Shown here one piece after another: positions 39,231-52,300 of a stretch of 64,000 nucleotides of DNA. A program made the translations under genes and the position numbers. The notes under the pieces are model-generated. The model had not been told where the DNA came from. It was given only the letters and a program-made list of their open reading frames with translations, and searched no databases. The DNA is taken from the NCBI GenBank assembly GCA_019155185.1, contig CM032797.1:17136659-17200658 (forward strand). Direction: 5' to 3'. The DNA comes from Beaufortia kweichowensis (Eukaryota; Chordata; Actinopteri; Cypriniformes; Gastromyzontidae). Numbering within the stretch: the stretch's first letter is position 1; the number at the start of each line of letters is the position of its first letter.

Positions 39231-39487
39231 AAGTGATTATAACTTGTGTCATTTCAAACCTCTCTATGACTTTCTTTTTTCTGCAGAACACACAAAAAAT
39301 AATTTGAAGAATGTTGGTAAACAAACAACACTGACCCAATTGATTTCCATTGTATGAACACAAAACCACTAACACATTTCTCAAAATATCTTCTTTTTTA
39401 TATCTTTTAATATCTCCAGTTTTTGAGCAACATGAGAATGAATAAATAAGGATAGAATTTTTATTTTGGTGTGAACTATCCCTATAA
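39231..39487. repeat. Cyprinid hairpin-type repeat
   Basis: It contains TTCTTTTTTCTGCAGAACAC, TGATTTCCATTGTATGAACA, CTCAAAATATCTTCTTTTTT and GGTGTGAACTATCCC, all typical of the same family as 1018-1175 and 27699-27890. Confidence 0.6.
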
Positions 39488-40300
39488 CCAAATTATAAGG
39501 CTTGTCACATCAGATATATACACATCAGTGGGGTATACAAAATGTGATACAAAAGGTGTGTTTTAATTGATTTAGTAATGAGTAGGTCATGAGATGCGAT
39601 GTGATTAAAGGCATATTGCAGTCAGTATTGTTAATATTGACCACATCTTTGCCATGTTGTCAACAAAGCTCACTTGCACCTTTAATAAGGAACCAGTTAT
39701 CACTTGGACTATCATATACTGCGGTTCTTCCACAAACGTTTGTATTAGTCTAGTTTTACACCAGCAATTTTGACAAAGCAACACTTTTCACATGTTCCTC
39801 TTTGAGAATCTAAAACTTTTGACATGTGCCCTACAGCCTCAGTTTTTTCTCTCTGACTACACGGGGCAAAGCCTCTGACATGCTCTGTCTCTTTCAGTAC
39901 TAAGGGGCCTCAACGGTTACTTCAAAAGGTAGAAGTGTATCAGATTCAGACAGGCCTGAGGTAGCTGACAGATGAGCCCGTGTTGTGGGAAGCAGAGGAA
40001 TTTACAGCACACGCCTTTCATCTCCATAGGTGGGCTTATTGTAGTGAAGACACTAGCCTGGGGAGTCACAACAATAAAACAGGAAGTGTAGAGCTGATAC
40101 ATCTAAACTGCCTTCCCTCCTCTCACCTAATCACCTCACACTCCTACATACAAAGAGTATTTTGGCAGTCAGCGTGGTGTGACTTTTAGCCCGAATCACT
40201 GCTTTTCTTTGTTTAGTGACAACATTGCATTTGTGTAATGTATATAAACATCATCAACATGTAACAATTTTTGAAAAAGCACACAAGAGTCTAAAATTGT
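39488..40300. other. Intergenic stretch just beyond the ptch2 3' end
   Basis: I see no gene or recognisable repeat; open frames are 61-69 aa and overlap on both strands. Confidence 0.4.
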
Positions 40301-40314
40301 TTTTTTTTTTTACA

Positions 40315-40320
40315 TTTATT
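40315..40320 (-). terminator. ptch2: Candidate ptch2 poly(A) signal
   Basis: AATAAA on the minus strand, 1.9 kb after the ptch2 stop codon and the first clear hexamer I noticed downstream. An A-run follows on the transcript strand. It would give a 3' UTR of about 1.9 kb. Confidence 0.4.
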
Positions 40321-42234
40321 TTGTTAGTTGAATTCCTATAAAGGGTGAAGGAAATGATGGTCACAAAAGGTTTTTTCTTTTTTCCTCAAACAAAGTTTTC
40401 TGAAGTCACAGTGTTTTAGACAACAACAATAACAGAAACTCTTGAAATCTTTACATGACGAAGGAAAGGCAAAGAGTCTACACAAGGTGGACAACTGTAG
40501 CCACCCCTTTCCTTCATTATTTCCAACAGCAATATGAAGATCTCAAAGCCCACTCCACCCAATCTCCCCACCCCCAAAACAAATCTCAGAAACAAATAGA
40601 TATAATTTTATATTTATATTTAATATATATTTACTCTTTAAAAATATAACTTCAGTCTAGCGACTAACATCTGTACAAACTACAAAAATAAAAATTTAAT
40701 ATAAATAATTTATATGGCATGACATACATTTGAAACAAAATGCCTATGCAGGACCCCCATCCCCTACCCTTGTCTCCTGTCTGTCCGTGCCACTCCTGTC
40801 TTTAACCTGTACATGTGCTTTAGATTGCTTATTATGTGTTGTCTTCCAGATACAGTAGCTAATTATTATGTTGTCATTAAGACATTTGTTAAATATAGAG
40901 ATAGAAAGAAATAGTGTGAGAGAAGCTGCCATTTAAATTAACACTTTTCCCTGCATTTAATCTGGCAGTGATGTGACCAATACTGAATGAGTGAGCTTTC
41001 TGCTGAAATACTGCCTGAAATTGGACCCAAGAAAGAGAACTGAACCTAAGACACAATACTGAAAAGACTAGCACCAAAGCTATTTATCTGTCCCTACACT
41101 GGCCTTGTGGGAGAAGCCCAGAGGGCAACTACCTGGTAAACGACTGTGCAGGACTGTTGCTATGTACGAAGCAGCCAACAAGATAGAAAAAGAGAAAACA
41201 AAATAAAAATCTCCTTTTGCGGTAAAAGAAAATTCCCTTTCTGAATGATATTTGGGTAAACAACACGTTTGCCTGCTATATCCCACATTTACTGGAACAT
41301 ATACATATAGGGACAAATTGAAGCTTACTCAAAGTATGGCTGAAATAACCATAAAAAAACAAAAGGGTCATGTAACCACCTTTCAAGTATGTAAATAGAC
41401 TGCAAACGACTACATAATGAAATAATGTAACATAAAACATCAGAACCATAGTCCTGCTGTTCACTGCATACTGTACTAGACATATAGAGCATTTCACACT
41501 AACAAGAAGATCATAAATGAACAATGACACTGCCATTCCTTAACAATATAGTATCTTCATAAAGAACCTAGTTTAACTTACTTGACAAATTAATTTTGTA
41601 AGACTGAAAGTTAAGAAGGCACAATGGTTGCTGTCAGAAAAAAGTAAAATAAATAAAGGAAAAACACTGAAAGTATTAACAGAAGAAAAACTGCTATCTA
41701 TGGAGAGGTTTAGGTTTTGTACAGTGCAATCAAAGATAAGTCAACAACTTTAATCAATACAGATAAGCTTCCTACTGGCTGCAGTTTAAGAACTTGTTAA
41801 TATAAGTTAAATCTTGGCTTAAGTTGGGGAAAGGGGTACTGCATATTTCAAGACATGTCATCTTAAATTTGAAGTGTAGCAGCAAAAAAAGAAAAAAGGA
41901 ACACTGACCTTGCATTTCAATAACCTAATATTATTTAACTTTTTACATATAGCACATTTCAGAATCTATACAAAGGAGAGAACATGCCCTCCAAATCCTC
42001 TTATACACAAGTGAATACACAAGTTATACAGCACAATTTAAAATATTTCCCTCTTTTTAGTATTAAAATATATATATTTATAAATGTCTAAGCAGACCTT
42101 TTTAATAATTTTAAAATAAATCCTCTTGTCTGTGTGAGGTCTATGTACAGTTTAAAGAGACGAAAGACATCGGGCTGGGACTTCCCAAGACAGCCAGAGA
42201 TTCCAGACAAAGGGATGTAGGGGCTGGGAGCAGT
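40321..42234 (-). other. ptch2: Probable ptch2 3' untranslated region
   Basis: AT-rich sequence after the ptch2 stop, without conserved frames. Its extent depends on the poly(A) signal at 40315-40320. Frames of 62-86 aa on the minus strand are unlikely to be used. Confidence 0.45.
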
Positions 42235-43372
42235 CTAGCAATCTTTGGCTGCTTGCATCCATGCACCACCTGTAACAGATGCAAAAAATAAAACATGGTT
42301 ACAACCAGTTCAAAAAACAATCATCTGGATATGTGGTTTGGGTGTGGAAGTTACAAGAAGAGAGCTCTTACCTAGCGCCTGGTTAGCTTGACGTTGGCTT
42401 TTCTCTGTGGATTCCAAATCGTGAAGTTCCAAAGAGTCTGTCTTATAATTTGAAGCTTTTCCAAATGTTTGAGAAGTCCTCTTAGAGTCTTTATAAGAGT
42501 CTGACTCGTTATCCTCAAACCCTTCGTGCATGTAACCCTGATATGACCCCGGCAAACTGGGGTGGACTGCCACTGTCACGGAGGCTGTGGCTGTAACCAT
42601 GGTAATAGCATTGTTAGGCCGCTGCAATGCCCCAGGGCCACTGGCTGGGGCTGTAGTCCTGTTTTGCTGCTGCCTTCTGCCTGGTTGTGGCCCCGGGCCA
42701 CACTGAGTAGTCCTGTGAGAACTGTGGGTCCTGTCACTTGGTAAATGTTGCCGCTTTGACCCTTGATACTCGTGTTTGTTATCCCATCGTGTGATTTGTG
42801 AACTGACCGAGTTGACAGCATTCTGGGTAGACTCACTTATCTGTCCGTTAGTGCTGTTTTCGTTGAAAGGTTTCACCACCTTGGAGATAAGAACAAGTTC
42901 AAAAATACTATAAAAGTGCTCAATGGAAACAAGCGGTTCAGTTCAAATCAGTACCATTCTTTTTCTTAAAGCTCAACTTACCGTAAGCTTAGGGAAGCTG
43001 GGATTTTTGCTGGCTTCCAGTAGAATATGGGAGGTGGGAGGTTGAGCTGGGGGCGTGATGTATGTGCTCCTGTCACAGTACTTGTATTCCTCCTCACCAA
43101 TGCCAGAGGTGGTGGTGGTTTCAGAATAATACTCTGAATCGGAGGTCTCAGAGAACGCCTGCCGCGGTCCCTTCGGGATGTGCCCAGCATAGTAGCCATG
43201 GTGGTTCATAGGTGGAGGCATGGGCTCAGGGGAAGGACTTTGCAGTTGATTGCCATTATTAGCAGGCACAACTTCTGCTGGGGGGCCCATGAGTGACAGC
43301 AGTACTGGAAGTAGCACCAAACCATTCAGAATCCCCAACAATGTTAGTATGGCCAGCACTGCAAAGAAGTAT
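42235..43372 (-). CDS. ptch2: ptch2 TM11-12 and cytoplasmic tail exons
   Basis: Exon 43372-42982 starts at RYFFAVLAILTLLG and runs into the tail; 42879-42372 holds the rest, including VTATASVTVAVHP near the end; 42269-42235 is a 35-nt last coding exon ending in AAKDC and TAG. The tail is about 290 residues, far longer than in human PTCH2 and closer to PTCH1. If the last 102-nt intron (42371-42270) is retained, the frame instead ends at 42310 with a different C-terminus. Confidence 0.8.
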
Positions 43373-46300
43373 CTGCAAGAGAAAGCACAAATAAAGAGAA
43401 TATTAAAGCTAAAACCATCCACCCAACATGCAAAACATGAATAAACATCACGCAGGAGCAAGGTGAGATACACGAGCTATTGCAAGTGCTCATAGGATGC
43501 TGTGTCTCTTTTTATTCATCTTTGCCCTTTCTTACGTCTGGCGACCTGACAAAACTGGAGAGAAATTCCTGGGTTCCATCTTCGGAGCAAGCGCTCACTC
43601 TCTACTCTCTCTCTCTCTCTGGGAGCCCTCATCTATCACCACTGCCCTGCCACTTCCTGAGAAGATGTGTTTACATTAGCTAGCAGATTCTATGCGTCAG
43701 AAACACACTGCCCGTTGCACTCTTTCTCACTCTCCCTTTGCTTTCTTTTCTCTCTCTGGCCCAAAAGCTGCCACTGCTGTTAATGTAATTTTCCCCTCCG
43801 CAACTTAATACCCCCTCTCATTGAGATCGTATTTCTCCTTTGGCCAGGGTGCGCCACCTCTATGTTTACGCTGGGCAGGCCAAGCCAGACCTTTGCTTTC
43901 TATCTCTTTCTTTTTCCATCACTCTCTCCCTCCTCCTTGCCTCCAACAGCCATGTTGGCTCAAGAGCTAATCACGCAACACTAGCAATGAGATCTGTTGA
44001 AAGGCATTTCTTTCACATGTGTAACAGACTTCTCTGTGCAGAGCCAGTAAAACTGACCCTAGAGTCTATCAACAACAGTTTCAACAAGTACTCTGTGTGC
44101 ATAAGATATTTGTGCTGACAAAAATCTCTCATGTCGACCTAAGCTGGCCTGACTAAGACTAATACTAAGACTAGCTGCTCTGTTGAAAATCTTTGGACAA
44201 CACCATTTCTCAGTGGAGGTGACTAAAGTAGGAACCTCAATGCAGTGCTGAAACTTAGCAGGAAACACCACCCTCCGCTGCCAAAGCCAAGAATATGGAG
44301 GTCTGGTTGGCACTGACACTAGGAGCTCTGGTGGAGCAATGTGAAGCATTGCAGAGATGCTAAAGACTTGAAGTGGCATCAAAAATGTGTACTTGAACAG
44401 AGAAGCCAAAGGAAAGGGTGGTGAATGAGGTTCTGCAGGCTCTAACTCTAAAAACTCTACAGTAGTTGTGCCCTGGCTGTTGTGGTAACATGTAGAGCTC
44501 GCTAATTGGCTGCAGGGCTGCGAGGGTGTCTGCGTCTCTGTGCTTCGGTTTAGAGCACTGAGGAAGGGCTCTGATTCACCACAAGAAAGAGAGAGCATGA
44601 GAAAATTAGAGAGCACTTCAGTGAAATGGTTATGCCAAAAAGAGACAATTCAGCTGTTTTAGCTGTGGTTCAGACTTCTGGAGGTAAGAAAAAGAGAAAC
44701 AAATTCTGGAAAAAAGTCTGGTATGTTCTCCTAACCTCCCACCCTCTGACCATTTTTGCTTCTGTCACATCTACAACAACCTTGGGTTTCAGAAAGAAAG
44801 CGGAGGGAAAAAGTTCATCTTTGGCATATCTGCTTGGAGCATTCTGGGCGTACAGTGGAAACTGCCGTCCATTGACCCGTCTCCTTCAATGAGGCCATGT
44901 GTTTACTTTGGCTGTCTGAGAACCGTCAAGCAAATGAATCAAAAAACCCCATTAAAAAGATTACAGGTCTGACGGTCATCGCACCACTGAACCTCCATTT
45001 TACATCTATTTTAGTTGTGTCTCTATCAATTCTCCCTGAGGAGCTGGGCCTGCACTGTATCACCATACCTCTGGTTTAAAAAAGACTGTAATTACCTATT
45101 TCAGTCATTATGTATAGTCAGGGAGAGGTAATACTTAACATGACCTCTAAAACCTAAATTTCCAAGGTGGCCTGTTGGGGTCTGTGTGTAAAATGCAACA
45201 CTACCAGAGGCTCTGGTCAGAATTATATGCCACTTTTAGACCAGAGGCTGAGGCAAGCAAGCCTCCTTTCATTTCTCCACCCCTTCCTCCCTCATCTCTC
45301 ATGTCTGCCTCATTAACATAGATGAATCAGACAGCTTGAGTGTGAACCATTTTTTTCACTCAGCTTATTGAAATTTTCCATGCCGATGCCAGAAAACAGT
45401 TAGACAACTCACACAGTGTAAGTGACACTTTGATTGGAGTGCGAAAAACCCACAATCATGCTTTCAACACAATGTTCAGTGAAAACATGAGGGCTGTTTG
45501 AGAATGAAAAAACAGACAAATCAGCCAACCATCTCTGGCTGCACTTACATCCACCTTTTGTTAGTTAAAGGCACTCATTTTGTCTGACGGTCCTGTATAC
45601 ATGAAAAGATTGGAAAAAAGGCGCTTGTTTATTTTACTAAGTCAACATTCCGAAAGTGGAGCGTGATTTATTTAAGGAGTAAAAAAAGAAAAAAGACCAA
45701 ACCATCCATGGGCCCCACTTGGGTTAGACCTCCAGAGTAGACCTAGTGTTAGGAATTCTGTTGTTTATATAAACTGTAATCTTTTCCATTCCGAGTCAGG
45801 GGTTGGAAGGGGTGGCTTGTTCTGAGAGGGGCCGCTGAGCTTGTTCTCCTGTTTATTCAGTGTCCCACAGCCAAGAGATGTTTACAGCAATGTATTTATG
45901 CTACTCCCCAGCTAGAGGGCCAGGCCTCTCTCTCTTTTTCTCTACATCTAAACAGGACCTCCCACTGTGAATGCCCCAGTGCTGGCACACCACTTTCACC
46001 AAATGGTTCACTCCAATGCCCAACCCCCAATCCAGCTTTACCACTAAGCAATCTGGTTCAACACCCCCTGCAGTTTCCTGAACACCCAAACCATGCTGCT
46101 TTTCCTTATATTGACCATCTTTCATTCAAAAAGAGGAAGCTCTCATTTAATTTTCAGAAAACAAATAAATTAAAAGACTATCTTGGGCACAGTTTTTAAC
46201 ATCTAACATCTTGCAAACATGCATTTTTTATGTCATGGGTCTGTTTGAGGCGGCTCTCAAGGTTGTGGTTTGCTTCCAGCAGAGCCCAGATCCAACTGAA

Positions 46301-49300
46301 AAACACTGTTATTTCCTTCCTGGGAAGCAAACATTAAACCAGACAAAAAAGCCCAAATGTAGTGGCTGGAGGGAAATGGTAACTTCTGGCTGTTGTGTGT
46401 CCTGACCTATTGAAACCAAGGATGGGCAGAGTGAACTCTCTATTCATGTGGTGCCCAGTTTAAGTGCAGAAGCTCTGAATCAAATGATTGGACAGTTGAT
46501 ATCCTCCCCACAAATGGGAGGGTAATGCTGTGAGTGTGTGCATGTATGAGTCACTGCTCAGTGGGTTGTATATTTACATGTTTACAAGCAGCTGCTGCAC
46601 TCCCTTGATGTTTCCTCCATTTGTTACGCGTTTAAGCGACTCAGAGGATGTTTGTGAGAGTGCCGTGGTGGTCTAAGGGGAGTTAATATCCAGACTGACA
46701 GCACCAGGTGATGAGGGAGAGGTGGAAGGCAAACATTACCACCTGTACTCCAGAGCCACATGGACAATTGTGTCTTGCTGCCTAAGATCTAGACCTTTTT
46801 TAAAGCCAGCACATGTGCCAACTGCAGAGACCGCGTGGAGAAGTGTCAATCACTCACCTCATGATAAAGTCAAATTCTGAGCCAGCAAGCATAAGCACTC
46901 CCAGCAGAGTGGAGATGGCGCCGTCAATCACAGGAGCAAACATATGCTCCATTGCCACAGCTGAACGAGTGTTCCTGTCCCCAATGGCAGTCAGAAAACC
47001 CTAAACAGTGAAAAAAGAGTGTGGTCAATGCTCAATATATACTCAGTGTCATTGGTAGAAATATTGATAAAGTGTTTTTTCTAAAGGGTCTTACCAGTGC
47101 AATGTGTACAGTAAATTCCACTCCAATACCCACAGAAGCAATGAGGATGACCACAGGAATGGCGCTTAGCTTGATACCAATCAGTCCCATGATACCAAAA
47201 AGTTCCACTGTCATCATGGCCAAAATAAAAACCTGAAAGGTAAAAGGAAAGATTAGCATGTTAGCTAAGCTCTCAAACATAAATGAGGAAAAGGTCCATT
47301 CTTTGACTTCAAAACAAACTAAATTTGTGGAAATAAGTGAATCACAATGCAGAAATGGGCCTCTTTGGGCCAGCATCGTCCACTTTTCACCTTCATCTGC
47401 CCCAAGTATCAGATTGCATCATGGACCATGTCCTGTCCGCTCCCCATGTCTTCTCAGTTTCAGAGCAAGGGAAATGACTGACACTACATGATAGAGAGCA
47501 TAAGGACCTCCTGTCTGCTATCATGTTCCTGGTACTATTTAGTGTTTTTCTACTCATAAAAAAAGTGATTTTTGATACAATAAAGAGAGCACTTGCTTAG
47601 TCTTTGCCCTGAAAACCTTTGATGTTGGCAGGGGTCCCAATTTGGTCACGCTTAAATTGGAGATGGTAAAACCCATTTAACTGCAGCCACATATAGCCAG
47701 TGAAACTGAAGAGGACAGAGCCGGTTTTGGGGCGATAAAGTGAGTGCATGTGTGAGAATAACACAGATCTGCTTTATCAAAGTAAAGGGTATTAGCACTT
47801 AAACAGAGTTCAAAACCTGAAATACACCCAAAATACATCTTAAATATCTTAACTGCTTCATATTGCACACCAAACACAGCACTCAACCAGCCTGTGTGAA
47901 ACCCTGGACCTTCAAATCATTAAACTAACCCATCAACCCTATCCCCCACTATACTCAGTCCCTGATGGATGGATTTAGCAGGCCAAGGTCGCGACTAGGC
48001 AAATCCGTCCTATCCCGAATTTCTGGACAAAGGCAGTTGGAGGTAAAAGCCTTCAGGAGAGCTTTGCATTTCTTCTTTAGAAAGCCTTGCAGCACCCATT
48101 TAAATGACAAAAGAAGTGAGGGAAGAGTGTGTATGTGTGTGACTGTGTATGTGTGTATATGTGTGTATGCGAGCAGCACCCTCTAGACAACCCGCCAAGG
48201 CCCTCCCCAGAAAACTGCCCTGGTGGCAAACTTATTGAGCTGTGCTGAGGGGATCAGGGGGAGCGAAAGAAATGAGAGAATAGAAAAGGAGGGTAGAAAG
48301 GAGAAAGACAAGTTGGAGAGCAAGTTGGAAATGGATTAGGGTGAGAAGGCAGACTTACGATGATGCCTGCGGTCCATGGGTTGAGCAGGAGGATGGCACA
48401 CACCAGGAAGGTGCATGCAAGGACTACGCTGATGGAAAGCAAAAACCAGTGGCGTAGACCAATGTACTGTTCCCAAAACAGGAAGGGGTAGCCGTTGGGA
48501 TAGTTCTGAATTCCCTGACGCATAAACTCTTCACAAATAGAGCGCACACTCTCGATGGCCTCAATGAAGTCTGAGGCTTGCCTGAGGCCATTCAGGTAAA
48601 AAGGAAACTGAGCAAACTCCAGAGGCTCTGCTGCAGGAACTGAAAGAGAAAAGGTAAACCTTTTAGACACAGACTGAAAAGACTTTAAACCTGGATGATG
48701 ACATGAGAAAGGTGGTCACTTACTGCGAAGGTTTTCCCCAGTGGTGTCGTACTTATCATGGATCCACTCCCGAGGGTGAGGGTAGAAGTTGGCCTGAGAA
48801 GCAGCATACCCCAGAGGGTCATTACTGACCCATACTGTCAGGTAGATGTAGAACACTTCAGAAGGAACGAGACCATCTTCATCCACTAGACGACGGGATG
48901 TGAGCTTTAAGCAAAACAAAAACGGGTCAACAACTGTGCGACCAAGCAACATTTTTCTAGAGAGTCAATTTTTCTATATTTCGAAATGCTTTTGACCACA
49001 CACCTGGCTGTAGTTGAAAGGTTCTTTCTTAGAACCAGTCTGTATAAGAAGTTTGTACGCAAGTGCTCCATCTTCAGTGCCATTGCGATAGCTGTCATAA
49101 GTAATCCTGCCAGCCTCCCAATCTGCATCAAATGTAGTTTGCAAACCTGTGTGTAGCACAGAGATGGGAAAATACACCTATAAATTCTGACTTCCATTCA
49201 CATTTTACCATGCTATGACAGGATTTGTAAAAATCACTTTAGCAGATTTACTGCCAATACAGTCACACAAACAGATGTCCCTCCCCTCACTCTCCATCTT

Positions 49301-52300
49301 TCTGCCTGGTGCTGAATAAGTGTGTGTGGGCTGAATAAACTAACCAGAGAAAGCCTTTTGAGCACTCCAAATTACAAAGTCTGGCAACAGCTAAAAAACA
49401 GTTTCCACAACCATTCTGTAATTACAGAGATCTCCTCACAAGAAAAGGAAATGGCATGTGGGGGGATGCAGAGTGAAGGGAGAAAGAGGGAGACTTTCAA
49501 CAACCTCCAGTTTCCAGATTCATTCAAAATTAACCTCTTCTTTTCAATTCTATGCGTTTTAACTATTATAGAATCAGCTCACAGTTACCGTCTTGTCTTA
49601 TAGGATGATGTAAGCAAAGGGGTCACAAAACGTCTGAGATAACCCCTGACCTGCCTGTAATCCTCTCTTTGGCCAGGTGGGAACACAAAAGCAGATGACA
49701 GAAATGAACTTTCACTGAACTCCATCTCTCACCTTCCATGATAAGATTTAATGATCCCACAAAGAAAATGAACACAACTGAAAATGCTAGTTTTTGTGGC
49801 ATTGTTTAGCATAGCTATGTTTTAGGTTTACTCTTTTGTTTGGCAGGGTTGCTATATGCAGAGATTATCCATATCTTAATCGATGATAAACAGGTTATGA
49901 TGTGAATACAGTGTGAATGCTAATAATAATATTAATAATAATAAAGAGCTATTCTGTCTGTGTGGTTGCTAAGAAGTACTGGCTGATTTTAAACATGGTG
50001 TTCTGGGTAGTTGCTAGATGGTTGTTTACTTTCCTAAGTCAAAAGGGCCCACCCCAAGTCTATAAAACATTCAAGTAGCAATTAGAACTAAATAAGAAGA
50101 ACACATTCTGAAACAAAGGCTTACCTCTGAGCCAATCCTGAAAGTAGTGGAGCCACATTCGGGGAAGTTTGTGATTGCTGTCCTTAACCACATATTTCAC
50201 AGAGTTAAAGGCATTGTGAAGCTGTAAAAGCTGTCTTTGGGACCGGGCATAGTCAAAGCCATCCATTGTAACCAGGTACATGTTATAGAAGGAAAAATAT
50301 TTAAATTGGGCCGTGATGAAGTCATACTCCTTTGTGTCTCTGGGGACAATGTCAGTCAAGTAGAGTCCATCATGAACCATTGTTGTACCATAGAGACTGA
50401 GGCCTAGAAGAGCAACAAAAACTACAACCACCACAGTCTTGGTTTCAGGCTTAAGCAACAGAGGGGCATACTTTTCCCGTGCAAAGCGTGAGAGATTCCA
50501 GCGAAAGAAGGGCAGAGGCACGCACTCACGGCCCTCTTTGGGCTCCTCCACATGGGCTAGAAGGTCTCGGGTGGAACTAGAGGTGGTGAACAACTGGGAG
50601 CCATAAGGATCCGTGGTAGGAGTGGGGGTGGAAAGAACCATGGATGGATGGCTGGTGGAAATCTGGGAGGTAGGAGGCAGTATGGTGACAATATGCTGGC
50701 CAGCCGCATCACACTGAGTGAAAGCTTGAACAGTCGTGGTGATGTGGGTGCTGGTGGTAATAGTAGAACCAGTGTATGTGGGGGTGGCGGGTGCATGCTG
50801 GTGGTTGTCGTTGGCATCTGAGAACTCCTGAGGCTGGATCTGGATTACGCGAGATGAACAGGGACTGAAAAGAGCAGAAAAAAGAAACATGTTGATTCAC
50901 AGATATGTTGCCTCATCAGTCAAAGTCCTAATTACCAAAGGCAAATGAGCTTTAATTAAATAGGACAAATAGAACAGCCCATTCTAGCTACCTGTAGAAA
51001 CAGCACAGGATATCCAGTCTTTTGTCCTCTCGTCTGTGCAGGTCCAAGCTCAGAATGGCAGGAAAGATCAGAAGAACCATGGCAAAGTTAAAGACCACCA
51101 CAATAGCAGCCTAAAATAAAGAGTGAAAGAGAGAGACTTTAGGACACAGGCCAAAGTCTTCTGCATTGCCATCCGACTCCACAGCTGCCGTCTAAACTTA
51201 AGAAAAAATACTCTGCATTCAGGATCCCTTACTGTTTTAGTGCCTCGGATTCAATCCCAGAAAGTAAAATATGCACCCTAAATCAACCGGCAACCCCCTC
51301 CCCCATTCACCAAATAGTCAACAATCCAAGGAAGGGGGACTCCCAAGGTCACAACTTGTCTGAGCAGAACCCTCCCCCAACTCCCCAACTCGTCATATAT
51401 TATATTATATATCATTACAGCACAGACCACCCAGTGTTAGCCTGGGGAGATCAGAGGACCACTGTCTGATGGCTGGGTGATATACTGATATATCCACTCA
51501 TCTCATTATCTCTCTCTCTCTTTGTGTATTCCCTTCCCACCTGAGAAGCAGGCTGTGAATTTAGGTAAATCAAGGGGTTCAACAATAAAAGTGAGAGAAA
51601 ATGCAGGAAAGAGAAAGAAGCAAAGGCCGTCCTCAATCTGAATTAACTTCGACCGCTCATTTATTAAAGCCACTTCCACTGGCCTTTTTAGAGTCACTGT
51701 TCCTGCCAGTCTTTCTAAATGGGCATCACAGTACGCAATGGTTTACGACATAAACTTCCATACAAAACATACAATCGTACCTGAAGCGAGAAGGCCCGGA
51801 GGGCAGGAATAGGCACAAGGGCAGCCATGAAGAAAGCAATCATGTTATTGATGGACGTCAGAGCCACACTGGTGCCAGTTCTTCTTAGACAGTCACCTGT
51901 TCTTTCCTATGGAAAAAAATGGAAAAAAATTAGCTGTGATTTTGAACAGCAACAGAAAGCTTAAGCAATACATTCATCTTCAAAAAGTTAAGTTGCATAG
52001 GAAGTTTTGAAGCTACATGCCTTGAACGGGATGTTGGACCTGGTCTCAGTGAAGGAATGAGCCAGCAAGAACATGTCATCGACTCCAATGCCCAGGGCCA
52101 GGAACGGCAGCACCTGTGGAGGAAGACACAGCTCTTAGTTACAGCCAAGCCCCGAGGGAAAGTGTAAATTGAAGATGTTGTTCAGGTGTGTATATACCTG
52201 TGTGGTGGCGGCGTTGAAGGAAAGCCCCAGCAGTGAGCACAATCCAAGTCCAGCAGCCACAGACAAAGCAACCAACAGCACTCCTGCTAGCCCTACAGCA

